DNA of 64,000 nt, taken from assembly GCA_014695255.1 (NCBI GenBank), contig JACJNX010000126.1:62001-126000 (forward strand). The letters run 5' to 3'. A program made the position numbers and the translations under genes. The notes under the pieces were generated by a model. The model made no database searches. It saw nothing but the letters and a program-made list of their open reading frames with translations, and had not been told where the DNA came from. Every line of letters begins with the position of its first letter. Positions within the stretch are counted from its first letter, which is position 1. The DNA is from Cyanobacteria bacterium FACHB-63 (GTDB lineage Bacteria > Cyanobacteriota > Cyanobacteriia > Leptolyngbyales > Leptolyngbyaceae). Shown here piece after piece: positions 25,701-34,572 of the stretch.

Positions 25701-27196
25701 AACGCTTCTGGATCTACCTGCTCCAAGATTTCGGTGTTGTTAATCGCGATCGCGGCGGCTCCCACGTTGGGGAAGGGAGAGCGGTAATACGCCACGATCG
25801 CGCCATGTGGCAAGTCCTTGTTACAAACCTCCCAAGGCATCAGTTGGGCGTGGTGCTGTGCCATTGCGGAGGGAACATAGATGCCACCTACAGCTAGATC
25901 GACTCGTTCACCGCGCAGGTAGCGATCCAGTTCATAGTTAATCTTGCTAAATTGATCCAGTTGCCCGAACTGGTCAGACTTTAAGACCTCATAGAGCCAA
26001 TCAGATTGCTCGTCTACTCCGCTATCGTCAGTTGCCAAAACTTCTCGCTGTTTGTCCTTTTGATCCAGGTAGTACTGCCCTAATCGTCGTGGGTCAACTG
26101 CAACCGCTGCCAGTGCCTCGGCTTGCGCCAACATACGCGGATTGAATTCGGTCAGCGTTGCGTCAGGAATGCAGCCTTTGACTTGTGGACCGACTACCTG
26201 CTCACCGTACTTCCCATCCGATTTACGATTAATCCAGAATTCCTCAACTTCTTTAATCCCCGGCTCAGAGAGAATACCGTCATCTCCTTTGATGTCATTT
26301 TTAGAGATGATTGCGTCTACTCCTAATCGCTCACACCATCGGCTCATTGCCAGTGTTCCCTTTACCATGCCAGGAAGGTCTGGAGTGGCAGCGCGGAACT
26401 GAGTTACGGTTGTGTAAGTCAGATAGTTAAGGCGCTTATCGAGCGCTTCAGCAGCCTCGGATGGGATAGGTGCTGTTTTGAAGGTGCCTTCTCGCTGATA
26501 GATATCGATGAGTTCAGAAACATCTGCCTCGATGCCAGCTTTTTCTAAAACTTTGACGATCGCTTGCTCGACCTCTGTTGTGGTTAGCAGACGCTTCATG
26601 ACAGGTGTGGCAATCAGCATCGTTCCGTCGCCCATCTTGTCGTAAAGCTGGTTCAGTTCTTCAGGGGGAATTGCGCGATTATTGCGATCGTGCAAGACCT
26701 CGCTACCATGCGATCCTTCGGAGCTTGGCGAAGCCAATCGCGCTTCGTCATCAATCACTAAAATTCGTGCCTTGCGACCTGCTGTGACGGAGTTGATCAC
26801 GGTAGAACTCATGCCATCAGAGACAATCAGACTACCATAGGCAACCAGATTATGAGCAGTATTGCGATCAGCCGCATAGATAGATTGAATGCCTCGTTCT
26901 GAATCTCCTTTGGTGATGAGCCGCGCTGTTTCTGGGTCGGTGAAATAGCCAGTTCGACCATTGCTGAACACCAAAATTTTGTCATCTGCCTCTAATCGTT
27001 GGCGGTCCACATCGCTGACGCGATCGTAAAATTTCCCCAAAAACAGTTGAGCATTCTCGATCCCATTAGATTGAAGCCAATGTTCGAGGAAGGAATGCTC
27101 AACCTGCTTTTGCTTAGGCTGAAATGTTTGAGTTGTAGGGTCGAATTCCTGAAGCGTAACTCCAGTCTTGACATCGAATTCGGTGATGTTGAGCAT
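22634..27196 (-). CDS. Giant plasmid protein with RNA-polymerase-like motifs
   Basis: The 1520-residue protein has no signal peptide or membrane segment. Residues about 425-525 resemble, in order, three elements of the RNA polymerase beta-prime double-psi barrel: RGERVDLAVGGIYVPSA (compare RVDYSGRSVIVVGP), YYRSPFPNVGAAAIAI (compare LNRAPTLHRLGIQAF), and AITDFDKDANGYFVG (compare NADFDGDQMAVH), with acidic residues Asp519, Asp521 and Asp523 spaced as the metal-binding DxDxD. NPTGKVANVGMI later recalls the conserved helix after this motif in RdRP-type enzymes. If right, it would be a single-chain polymerase-like enzyme. The C-terminal 600 residues contain beta-rich and Gln/Pro-rich parts I cannot place. 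The start overlaps the upstream gene (TGATG) and follows GAGGAG. Confidence 0.6.
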   Translation of the reverse strand: MLNITEFDVKTGVTLQEFDPTTQTFQPKQKQVEHSFLEHWLQSNGIENAQLFLGKFYDRVSDVDRQRLEADDKILVFSNGRTGYFTDPETARLITKGDSERGIQSIYAADRNTAHNLVAYGSLIVSDGMSSTVINSVTAGRKARILVIDDEARLASPSSEGSHGSEVLHDRNNRAIPPEELNQLYDKMGDGTMLIATPVMKRLLTTTEVEQAIVKVLEKAGIEADVSELIDIYQREGTFKTAPIPSEAAEALDKRLNYLTYTTVTQFRAATPDLPGMVKGTLAMSRWCERLGVDAIISKNDIKGDDGILSEPGIKEVEEFWINRKSDGKYGEQVVGPQVKGCIPDATLTEFNPRMLAQAEALAAVAVDPRRLGQYYLDQKDKQREVLATDDSGVDEQSDWLYEVLKSDQFGQLDQFSKINYELDRYLRGERVDLAVGGIYVPSAMAQHHAQLMPWEVCNKDLPHGAIVAYYRSPFPNVGAAAIAINNTEILEQVDPEAFRKEGVAYLNPWTAKHVAITDFDKDANGYFVGYLPAVDDLPNQIRAQLASTLEQSPAKQYEAGRSLFGQLIAQMQTEPEQALIRPGDFPVAVAEIIDRNAPDRKPLEIVKQQKIKHAWNQEHESLSEATWRAWEITANNPTGKVANVGMILQSLALETQYIAVEEKESLLVQISAHYKKLLESDTVIPDDAALTSNGFLAYGFRDRMDAISQAAEQLSTVLDVEQRQQFVEAQLNNVYQLLTDVVDGPNAVNLQTAVDTAKSSKGIDESIQAFAKALAHKPHELRQHQKDSTIYTNGKLMPTNTQEPIGWVVEAMNRLYEATQLAEYSNEAYRDLFPKNFTPEQEEKALMLVEAYNNLVKQAIKTKERLRENRPEDQQPTLILTSPKTGKHLTLQRLCDVNPDDSPIWEANSETNWQTFIQANPRVTKSNPEQFLVQRVLRAEDGTETRIPLGFVAPESAIEHNLEERFGQHLRILLANPSVQFRPPLALQSDAKEQLARAAQYLQDAVAAIPTEERMAYASAMWRQSSGMGVVLKAFTREICQRLQAVPEITLTGIQRETNEVGRIPDGEYTVRFSQYAYQTKGGETRTTQSVAIVEADGTEKQFGAIDPRSMRLPVGTTVTAQITTPLADKVTAKTPVGEISIKKVLEHDLRDRAWQSESAMLYMGYQDQTAIAQVEIDGTRKTLGILDSTSERKLKSSKLLQVGSFQGTQAVLNREPGNVAQVQVMDLIAQPLAKSVQQTLEERFVTLPDSTTPSAVKITGKPVQMTYPLMMYGEANPLPISTCLDAMRGYGRCHTTRTFEPYKAYGFKEGDVAIAYAGERKVAFRVGEQYRITPAMVADPAYQQQWADMEKHSAKALPQLFLNKQEVWGLKMEPLGDYVDGQIKPFPPTQPIQVQSLQPASPPSAVVASEQSYSPSRQELLDWYTAVKAKGDISRLEGIKAIGNHLRQTFNQEQGNSEGIAVPPPDYRNSEVTISLNERKMMRRDITNFQNAISALHNSAGTGQLQSAEKTQPIQVER

Positions 27197-27450
27197 CAGA
27201 ACTCCTCACCACCTGATCCGTTAGAAGGAAACCCATTGAGCGCCTGAAGCAATGTGCTTCGTTCTGTTTCCTGGGTTTGTCGTACTTGAGCTTTTTCTTC
27301 GCAAGATTGCCAATTGCCGAGAACACCTGATTCATCTAGGTCATCCAGGCTTGCTCCTCCTGCCAATAGCTCTTCAATATCATCTCCATCAGCGTTCAGC
27401 CGATGCAAATCTAGCTCTCGACCCATATCGAGAGGCGGTGCTTGATCCAT
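27196..27450 (-). CDS. Small acidic protein coupled to the giant gene
   Basis: The 84-residue acidic protein (MDQAPPLDMGRELDLHRLNA) has no recognised domain. Its stop overlaps the start of the 1520-residue gene as TGATG, so the two are translationally coupled and probably work together or at a set ratio. It looks largely disordered with a helical middle (EEKAQVRQTQETERSTLLQAL). Confidence 0.6.
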   Translation of the reverse strand: MDQAPPLDMGRELDLHRLNADGDDIEELLAGGASLDDLDESGVLGNWQSCEEKAQVRQTQETERSTLLQALNGFPSNGSGGEEF

Positions 27451-27641
27451 AATTCATCCTTAAATCAGCAGACGCTGCCAAGCGACAGTCTGCCAGCAGT
27501 TACATTAGATTCGGTAAAATTTCGGAGAATCTGTTTTTCAGTAATATCAAGTCCCAGCTTCAGGCGCAAGACACCTTGCAGTGTCTTTATAATTTCAACA
27601 AATGCGATCGCTGCTACTCAAATTAACTGGAGGAGAATGAA

Positions 27642-28367
27642 TTAACGGCTTAAATCAAATCGGCGGGGCTGCGCTTTGGGCTCCAAAACTAATTCTGATT
27701 TGGTAGCGCGTGTAGATTCAGGCTCGATCGCTTCAACCTGCCAATCCTTCTTGGAGAACTGGGTTTTCATACACACAGGGAAGTAATAGGTTCGTGGACT
27801 ATTAAGTGGTGTGAGAAATTCTGGATGTAGCTCTTCAACCTTGAGTAATGCTTGCCCTTTGCTTCCTTCGTTCTCGAACTCATCAAACACCTGTGGTTCC
27901 ATTGAAAGGAGACGAATGTATCGTACAGTCTGGTCTTTCTTATGAGTCAGCTTGAGTACGTTTTTTCCCGTAAATTCAATTGTTCCACTGGGTTGAGTCG
28001 TGTAGCTGTATGATATGCCCTCAGCAGGCGAAAGCATGGCTCCCAGATACAGATCCTCGTGGCTGCGATCGCGCCATCGGATGTAAATGTACGGTTTGTG
28101 CCTCAGTCCGTGCTTCACAGACTTGTAAGGAACATTTTTGATTTCGATTTTGATTTCACTTAGTAGTGTGGATTCATTATCCGCTCCGGAATAGGTGCGT
28201 TCTAGACGCTCAAGCTCGATCGCCTCTTTCAGCATGTCAAATTCCTGATTAGTCAGAAGCGGTAGAACCTGCTCAATGAGTACCCTTGTGCGCCGGGGGG
28301 CAGTAGTTTGCTTAAGCACTCGAATCGCTTGTAAAAGCGTGATTCGTGACGGATTAGAGGCTTCCAT
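27642..28367 (-). CDS. Hypothetical protein upstream of the giant gene
   Basis: The 241-residue protein has a helical N-terminal third (residues 1-65) and a beta-rich middle containing HKPYIYIRWRDRSHEDLYLGAM, which recalls the xPYWYxxWR..G....Y.G segment of DUF6788. It ends in a basic tail. No named family is recognised. It leads a minus-strand gene set that includes the giant gene; the 190-bp gap to 27450 contains an open frame without a clear start (AFVEIIKTLQGVLRLKLGLD) that may be a missed short gene. Confidence 0.55.
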   Translation of the reverse strand: MEASNPSRITLLQAIRVLKQTTAPRRTRVLIEQVLPLLTNQEFDMLKEAIELERLERTYSGADNESTLLSEIKIEIKNVPYKSVKHGLRHKPYIYIRWRDRSHEDLYLGAMLSPAEGISYSYTTQPSGTIEFTGKNVLKLTHKKDQTVRYIRLLSMEPQVFDEFENEGSKGQALLKVEELHPEFLTPLNSPRTYYFPVCMKTQFSKKDWQVEAIEPESTRATKSELVLEPKAQPRRFDLSR

Positions 28368-28499
28368 ATAAATAAGGTAATGTTTTGAATAGAGATCATA
28401 TTCTTGTTATCGTACCCAGAAATATGTATCTTCCCTAGTTATAGGAAGCGCTCAATCTAGCGATCTCGTTACGAATCAAGCGGACTTCTTACCCCTTTT

Positions 28500-28631
28500 C
28501 TACCCCGATTCAGCTTGCGAGGAATTGAAGCGATGAGTATGATTCGCAAAGGACAAGTGAAAGGAATCAGCCGAGGGGACAGTGTATCTCAAGCGGAATT
28601 CATCAACGAAATCTTTAGAGTGATTGCGTAA
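28500..28631 (+). pseudogene. IS6-family transposase, C-terminal fragment
   Basis: The plus strand encodes SLRGIEAMSMIRKGQVKGIS followed by GDSVSQAEFINEIFRVIA and a stop, the standard C-terminus of IS6-family transposases. The rest of the gene is missing upstream. Confidence 0.75.
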
Positions 28632-28666
28632 AGCAGTACGAACAAGACCAATCCGTTTGTCACTTC

Positions 28667-28960
28667 AAAATCTTTGCGACACAACCAGTATTTCCACGCT
28701 CCTCGGATTTCGATGTAAGTTTCGTCTACGCGCCATGAATCGTTGGTGGGATTCAGAAACGGACGAATGCGTTTGTCGAGTTCTGGCGAGAATTTCAAAA
28801 CCCAACGATTGATTGTCGAATGATCCACGGCGACTCCGCGCTCCGCCATCATCTCTTCCAAATCTCGGTAGCTCAGGGAATAACGACAATACCAGCGCAC
28901 ATTCAGTAAGATGATTTCTGGCAAAAAGTGCCGCCATTTGAACAGGGAATCAGTCGTCAT
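28667..28960 (-). pseudogene. IS6-family transposase, N-terminal fragment
   Basis: From the ATG at 28960 the minus strand reads LFKWRHFLPEIILLNVRWYC..LSYRDLEEMMAERGVAVDHSTINRWV..DSWRVDETYIEIRGAWKYWL, about the first 98 residues of an IS6 transposase including the first catalytic Asp (WRVDETY). It stops abruptly at a second IS6 terminal motif, TTTGCGACACAACC at 28673-28686. The intact end of the first lies at 29005-29018. Confidence 0.8.
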
Positions 28961-29004
28961 TTAGAGCAAGGCTAGAGCAAATTGGGCTTTCAAACCTTAC
29001 CATT

Positions 29005-29018
29005 TTTGCGACACAACC
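29005..29018. repeat. IS6 terminal repeat at the CHAT junction
   Basis: TTTGCGACACAACC ends the IS6 remnant and abuts the truncated CHAT gene at 29019. The same 14-mer in the same orientation at 28673-28686 shows a second, nested IS6 end. Confidence 0.7.
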
Positions 29019-29654
29019 CCTTTCGCGGGGCAGGAAGTCACGCAACTTGCCACTGTCTTCCCTGGCACAACAAAATATATTGATCGTGACTTCGCTTTAG
29101 CAAGCGTCAAGCCTCGCATGAACGGGTTTAGTGTTGTCCACCTAGCCACTCATGCAGCCTTTATCCCTGGTGATCCCAGTTTCTCGTTTATCCTGTTCGG
29201 AGACGGCAAGATCGCGACGTTGCGAGATATCGAAAACTGGTCACTGAACAATGTGGATTTAGTTGTCTTAAGTGCTTGCGAAACAGGAGTTGGCATCCAA
29301 GCCTCCGGCGAAAAAGCCTTGGGCAACGGCGAAGAAATTCTCGGTCTGGGCTATCAGTTCCAAAATCGAGGAGCCAGAGCCGAGATCGCTTCTCTTTGGT
29401 CAGTCGATGATGGCGGCACTCAGGAATTGATGAACGCATTCTACGCCGCTTTGAAGCAAGGGAACATCACCAAAGCCGAAGCACTTCAAAAAGCCCAAAT
29501 TGAAATGATTCAGAAAGGAGCGACTGCAACTGGGCAAGCCCGCAACGATAGCTTCAAGTTGCCCACCACGACAGGCTCCCAGCTCTCCATTGTTTGGAAT
29601 CTCGATCATCCCTATTACTGGGCACCGTTCATTCTAATCGGTAACGGATTGTGA
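29019..29654 (+). pseudogene. CHAT peptidase, 5'-truncated by IS6
   Basis: The open frame runs from the IS6 end at 29019 (PFAGQEVTQLATVFPGTTKY) to 29654. It is the C-terminal two-thirds of a CHAT domain with the catalytic pair HLATHAAF and LSACETGVG, ending HPYYWAPFILIGNGL. Everything N-terminal, including the TPR region, is gone. An ATG at 29118 could still produce 178 residues with both catalytic residues, but the fold would be incomplete. Confidence 0.8.
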
Positions 29655-29661
29655 AAAACGG

Positions 29662-29707
29662 GGGCATTTCTCCCCTCCAATCAATAGATTGAAGGGGAGA
29701 AATGCCC
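29662..29707 (+). terminator. Very stable hairpin between two CHAT genes
   Basis: A 15-bp perfect stem (29662-29676 with 29693-29707), then one mismatch and 5 more pairs around the loop AATA, lies just after the CHAT remnant and about 38 bp before the next ATG. There is no U tract, so it may be a terminator, an RNA-processing signal or a transcript stabiliser. Confidence 0.55.
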
Positions 29708-29744
29708 ATTGATCCAATAACTCCTCTCCGAAAAGGAGAAAGCC

Positions 29745-32700
29745 ATGATGCGATCGCCAAGGTTCATTCGTTTCCTCGTTGTTTCCCTGTTTATCCTACT
29801 GGTTGACAAAGATGTAGTGAAAGCCCGCACAACATCGACAGGAAACAGCAACAGCGCCTTTGTTATACGTATTGGGTCTCAATCTTTTGCTCAGGCTGCT
29901 TACCCCTTCACTACAGCCCAACGTATTTCTCCTCAAACCCAGGCTGAAGCGGAAAGGTTGATAGCACGTGGGAAGCAGAACCTTGATGAGGAACAGGGCA
30001 AAGCCGCCTTGCAGGCATTTCAGCAGGCGTTAACCATCGCCCGTCAGTCGCGCAATCAATTACTAGAGGGCAGAGCACTGCGAGGCATTGGAGATGCGTA
30101 TTTAGCATTGTATGACACAGATAATGCCAGGCCTGCCATTCAGCAGGCGTTCACGATCGCAAAAAGCTTGCAGCAGCGTGAGTTGGAAAGTGAAGTTTTG
30201 AACACTTTAGGGCGCTTATCTCTCGAATTAGAGGACAACGCCAAAGCACTGGAGTATCAGCAGCAAGCACTCGTACTTGCACGATCGCTTCAAAACCGCA
30301 GCCTAGAAGCAAACATTCTTAGAGATTTGGGCAGAACCTTCAATGTGCTAGAAGATTATCCAGCAGCGATTAAAGCCTTTCAGCAACGGCTCACGATTGC
30401 CCAAGAGACTAAGGATCGCAAAACAGAAGGAAGAGCGCTTTGGGGATTAGCCTCCATTTATTACGATCTGTCAGACTATTCCAAAGCATTAGATTATGCT
30501 CAAAGGGCATTAACTATTGCCAAAGAAGGTAGATATCGCAGTTTAGAAGCATATACCTTAGACACACTTGGAGATATTTATTACACCATTGGGAATCAGC
30601 AAAAAGCACTGGAACTTTATCAACAAAGTTTAGCGGTTGCAAGCACAGACAATACCCTAGATAAACAACTTAATGCACTATTTAATCTTGGCTTCATCAA
30701 TCACTACCGAATCAAAGACTATCCCAAAGCATTAGAATTTTATCAACAAGCATTGGCAATTGCACAGCAGACGAATAACCAGAGGCAAGTTTCTTCAATA
30801 CTTTTCAGCATTGGCAACCTTTACAATCTCTTGAATGATCAGCCCAAGGCATTCTCGGCTTATCAGCAAGGATACAAGACGGGTTTAATAGGCAGACATC
30901 TACAATGTGCCTCTCAAGAAGCATATTCAATGGGTGCCGCATATAAAGATCTGAATCAAGTTTCTAAAGCAATCAATTACTATCAACAGGCACTGGCAAT
31001 TGAGCAGAAAGCCAACCAGCCCAAATGCCAACTAGAAGTTCTTTCAACCCTTGGGGATTCCTACCGTGACCTGAAAGATCCCAAAGTACTAGCAACCTTT
31101 CAGCAAGCGTTACTCTTAGCCCGTAGTTTGAAAGACCAAAGGCAAGAACTCAGAATATTGGCTTACGGGTTTGGACAAGCGTTTTACAAGCAGAATGACT
31201 ATAAGACCGCAATCTCCTACTATCAACAAGCTCTAGACTTAGCCCGAATGATGAAGAATCGTACCCAGCAATCTGTTATGTTAGGCCGGATTGGTGGAGT
31301 CTATATTGATGATTTGAAAGAGTATTCAAAAGCGATCGAATTCTTTCAACAAGCAGTAGAAATCGATCGAGAATTGAAGCATCGGAAATTCGAGATTGTC
31401 GATTTCAGAAATTTAGGGAGTGCTTATAACCTATCAAAAAATCCATCGAAGGCGATCAAGGCGCATCAGCAGGCTTTAGCGATCGCACGGGAAACCCAAA
31501 ACCGAGACGCAGAACGTGAGTCGTTACACTACATTGGGAATAGCTATCGGATTGTCGGCAATTATCCACAAGCAATTTCATATTACCAGCAAGCTTTAGC
31601 GATCGCTCGTGAATGTAACGACCTCTACGCTCAAGCGTCTACTCTAAGGAACCTAGGAGACACTTATGGTTTAGCCAAAGATGAAGGAAAAGCCAGCGCT
31701 GCTTATGATCAATGGCTCAAAGTTGCTCAGGCGACGAACGATCAAAATTTTCTCCTGGACAATTTAGAGTCTATAGGATTTCAGTATAGCAATCTGGGAA
31801 ACTGGTCAAAGGGGATTGAGCTCTTTCAGCAAGCCTTAACCATTGCCCAAGAACGAAAGGATCGGCAAAAGGAGGGACGCTTACTGGGATCGATCGGCAT
31901 GGCATACAACTATATGGGGAATCTGCCAAAGGCGATCGAATTTTTGCAGCAGAGTGTTGTTATTGCACATGAAACACAAGACTTGCAATCAGAGGGGACG
32001 TCCCTGGCGAATCTGTCAGCTAACTATTTAATGCAAGGCAACGCTGATAAAGCTCTTAGTCTCGGTCAGCAAGCTCTGGTAATTGTGAGAGGAGAGGTTT
32101 CGCGGAACGGCATTGCTATTCGCGATCGCTCGACAGAAGGACTCGCCCTTATTGTGGTTGGTGCTGCTTACTTTGCCACCAAGGACGACTATCGAACGGC
32201 ACAGGATCTCCTGCAAAAGGGATTTACGATCGCGCAAGAAACCAGAAGTCCGGTCTTAGAATCTTTTGCCTTAGGTTATCTATCCTTGGTCGATGCAAGC
32301 TTGAGTAACTATCCGAAAGCACTTGAGTCTGGGAAAAAAGCATTGGCGATCGCTCAGGAAACCAAAAGCCTTTTTGCAGAAATGCTCGCATTATTATCTC
32401 TATCAGGGTTCTACCACGGTCTGGGAGATTATGATAATGCCACCACCTATTACCAACAATTGCTGACGAAAGCTCAACAATCTCAGAATCGACCAGTGGA
32501 AGGACTTACTCTCTTATCACTGGGAAGCATCGCTAGAGTTCAGGGTGATACTCAAAAGTCTATAAAATTAATCCAACAGGCAATTCTTGCCTTTGAGGCA
32601 AGTAAAAGTCCACTTCTCAAAGCAGTTAGTCTGTCTGCACTTGCAGATAAATATGATGATTTGAAGGACTATCCCACTGCCATTGCCAAAGCGCAGGAAG

Positions 32701-34544
32701 CTTTGAAAATAGTCCGAAGTCTAAAAATCCAAGGACTTGAATATAGCATTCTCAGGGGAATTGGTGAGTTCTACAGGAAGTCAGGGCAGGATGATCTGGC
32801 GATCACCTACTTTCAGGATGCTTTGGAAACCGATTTAACCCCAGAACTTCCTGGCAGTGGTTCCAGCGTATATATTGGCTTAGGTCGAGTTTATCAGAAG
32901 CGAAAAATGCCAACCGTGGCGATCGCCTACTACAAGAAAGCTGTAAGCGGAATTGAAGAAGTGCGGCAAAAGATCCAGGGCTTGCCTCCCCAATTCCAAC
33001 AGTCCTTTATCAGTAAAGGAGCAAAGGGAGAAACCATTACTGATGCCTATCGAGAACTCGCAGATTTACTATTAGAACAGGGGCATGTTCTGGAAGCACA
33101 GCAAGTCCTAGAATTGCTCAAAGTCCAGGAGTTGAAAGAATTTCGGCGAGAGCAAAGGTCTGGCGCAACCCCTGAACTTTCTCGCAATCAAACCGAAGAG
33201 AAGATCCTGAACGAGTACGGAAGTGTCATTGCTTTTGGACGCAAGCTAAGAGAATGCCAGCAGCAAGAGTGTCCCCAATTCAAACAGCTTGCCGACCAAG
33301 CCACTAAGTTAGGAACTCAGTACAACCAACTCTTAACACAATTGGAATCTACCCTCAGAGATCGCCGGACAACAGATCCCAACGTTTTCGACCCAGAGAG
33401 TTTAGGAAAAATCAATGCGATCGTCAATGCTCAACCGAATACCGTTTTAATTTCGCCCTTAGTCCTAGAGGACAAAATCTGGCTCATAATGGCTTCCACT
33501 GGCGGCGTGGTCAAAAGTGTAGAAGTTCCAGTCAAGCTCAAAGACCTCTCGATCTCTGTGAAAAACTTCCGAGATGCAGTAGAGAAACCAGGCGGAAAGA
33601 TTCAAGATGCTCAAGCTGCAAGTAAACAGCTACACGAATGGTTGATTAAACCGCTAGAACGAGAACTCAAGGCAAACAAAATTGAAAATCTAGTATTTGC
33701 TCTCGATCGAGTCACGCGCTACATTCCCATGAGTGCGCTATTCGATGGTAAGCAGTATCTGATCGAAAATTACACCGTTTCGACGATTCTCTCTGCCGAC
33801 TCCACCGATCCCCGTGATCGCTTGCCAGAACCTCAACGCTCTTCAGTTCTCGCATTAGGTGCTGCCAGTTTCGAGGGCTTTGAACCACTGCCCTACGTTC
33901 CCAATGAAATTAATGCGATCGTCCGCAGCCAATCCAGTGATACTCGTGGCATCTATCCAGGTCAAAAGTTTCTCAACACCGCCTTCGATGAATATGCTTT
34001 ACAGCGTCTTTATGGTCACAATATCTTGCACATTGCCAGCCATGCCGCGTTCAACAGGGGACGACCTGAGAATTCCTACCTGGTGTTGGGAACCAGCAAA
34101 AAGCTAACCATTCCAGAATTGAAACCACTGTTGAGAGACTTGAACGGAATCCATCTAGTGATCTTATCTGCCTGTGAAACCGCCTTAGGAGGAGCAGATT
34201 CGGATGGCATCGAAATCTCAGGGATTAGTTCCTATTTCCTTAAAGCCGGAGCTAAGGCAGTCCTAGCATCGCTCTGGACTGTAAATGACTCTAGTACCAG
34301 TTTATTGATGCAGAAATTCTATGACAACCTAGCCCACGCAACACTAAACAAACCCATCACGAAAAGCCAAGCACTCCGGCAGGCGCAGTTGGCAATGGTG
34401 CACGCCACCAGCCATGCCAGCCAACCAACACGGGGGGACAGCTTTAAATTACCGAACCCTAATGGCTCTCAACCCGCGATCACGCGTGATTTCAGCCATC
34501 CCTACTACTGGGCACCATTTATTCTGATCGGCAACGGGTTGTAA
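29745..34544 (+). CDS. TPR-CHAT protease
   Basis: The 1599-residue protein starts at an ATG preceded by AAAAGGAGAAAG. Residues 1-27 look like a signal or anchor segment (FIRFLVVSLFILLVDKDVV). About 25 tetratricopeptide repeats with the signature YQQALAIAR follow (about 60-1080), then a CHAT caspase-like domain (about 1250-1599) with His1433 in HIASHAAF and Cys1477 in LSACETALGG. CHAT proteases are cysteine peptidases used in signalling, defence and programmed death; the repeats probably sense a partner. It is followed by two TPR genes, apparently an operon. Confidence 0.88.
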   Translation: MMRSPRFIRFLVVSLFILLVDKDVVKARTTSTGNSNSAFVIRIGSQSFAQAAYPFTTAQRISPQTQAEAERLIARGKQNLDEEQGKAALQAFQQALTIARQSRNQLLEGRALRGIGDAYLALYDTDNARPAIQQAFTIAKSLQQRELESEVLNTLGRLSLELEDNAKALEYQQQALVLARSLQNRSLEANILRDLGRTFNVLEDYPAAIKAFQQRLTIAQETKDRKTEGRALWGLASIYYDLSDYSKALDYAQRALTIAKEGRYRSLEAYTLDTLGDIYYTIGNQQKALELYQQSLAVASTDNTLDKQLNALFNLGFINHYRIKDYPKALEFYQQALAIAQQTNNQRQVSSILFSIGNLYNLLNDQPKAFSAYQQGYKTGLIGRHLQCASQEAYSMGAAYKDLNQVSKAINYYQQALAIEQKANQPKCQLEVLSTLGDSYRDLKDPKVLATFQQALLLARSLKDQRQELRILAYGFGQAFYKQNDYKTAISYYQQALDLARMMKNRTQQSVMLGRIGGVYIDDLKEYSKAIEFFQQAVEIDRELKHRKFEIVDFRNLGSAYNLSKNPSKAIKAHQQALAIARETQNRDAERESLHYIGNSYRIVGNYPQAISYYQQALAIARECNDLYAQASTLRNLGDTYGLAKDEGKASAAYDQWLKVAQATNDQNFLLDNLESIGFQYSNLGNWSKGIELFQQALTIAQERKDRQKEGRLLGSIGMAYNYMGNLPKAIEFLQQSVVIAHETQDLQSEGTSLANLSANYLMQGNADKALSLGQQALVIVRGEVSRNGIAIRDRSTEGLALIVVGAAYFATKDDYRTAQDLLQKGFTIAQETRSPVLESFALGYLSLVDASLSNYPKALESGKKALAIAQETKSLFAEMLALLSLSGFYHGLGDYDNATTYYQQLLTKAQQSQNRPVEGLTLLSLGSIARVQGDTQKSIKLIQQAILAFEASKSPLLKAVSLSALADKYDDLKDYPTAIAKAQEALKIVRSLKIQGLEYSILRGIGEFYRKSGQDDLAITYFQDALETDLTPELPGSGSSVYIGLGRVYQKRKMPTVAIAYYKKAVSGIEEVRQKIQGLPPQFQQSFISKGAKGETITDAYRELADLLLEQGHVLEAQQVLELLKVQELKEFRREQRSGATPELSRNQTEEKILNEYGSVIAFGRKLRECQQQECPQFKQLADQATKLGTQYNQLLTQLESTLRDRRTTDPNVFDPESLGKINAIVNAQPNTVLISPLVLEDKIWLIMASTGGVVKSVEVPVKLKDLSISVKNFRDAVEKPGGKIQDAQAASKQLHEWLIKPLERELKANKIENLVFALDRVTRYIPMSALFDGKQYLIENYTVSTILSADSTDPRDRLPEPQRSSVLALGAASFEGFEPLPYVPNEINAIVRSQSSDTRGIYPGQKFLNTAFDEYALQRLYGHNILHIASHAAFNRGRPENSYLVLGTSKKLTIPELKPLLRDLNGIHLVILSACETALGGADSDGIEISGISSYFLKAGAKAVLASLWTVNDSSTSLLMQKFYDNLAHATLNKPITKSQALRQAQLAMVHATSHASQPTRGDSFKLPNPNGSQPAITRDFSHPYYWAPFILIGNGL

Positions 34545-34572
34545 ACTAATTCATGAATTTTCTTGGATAGCC

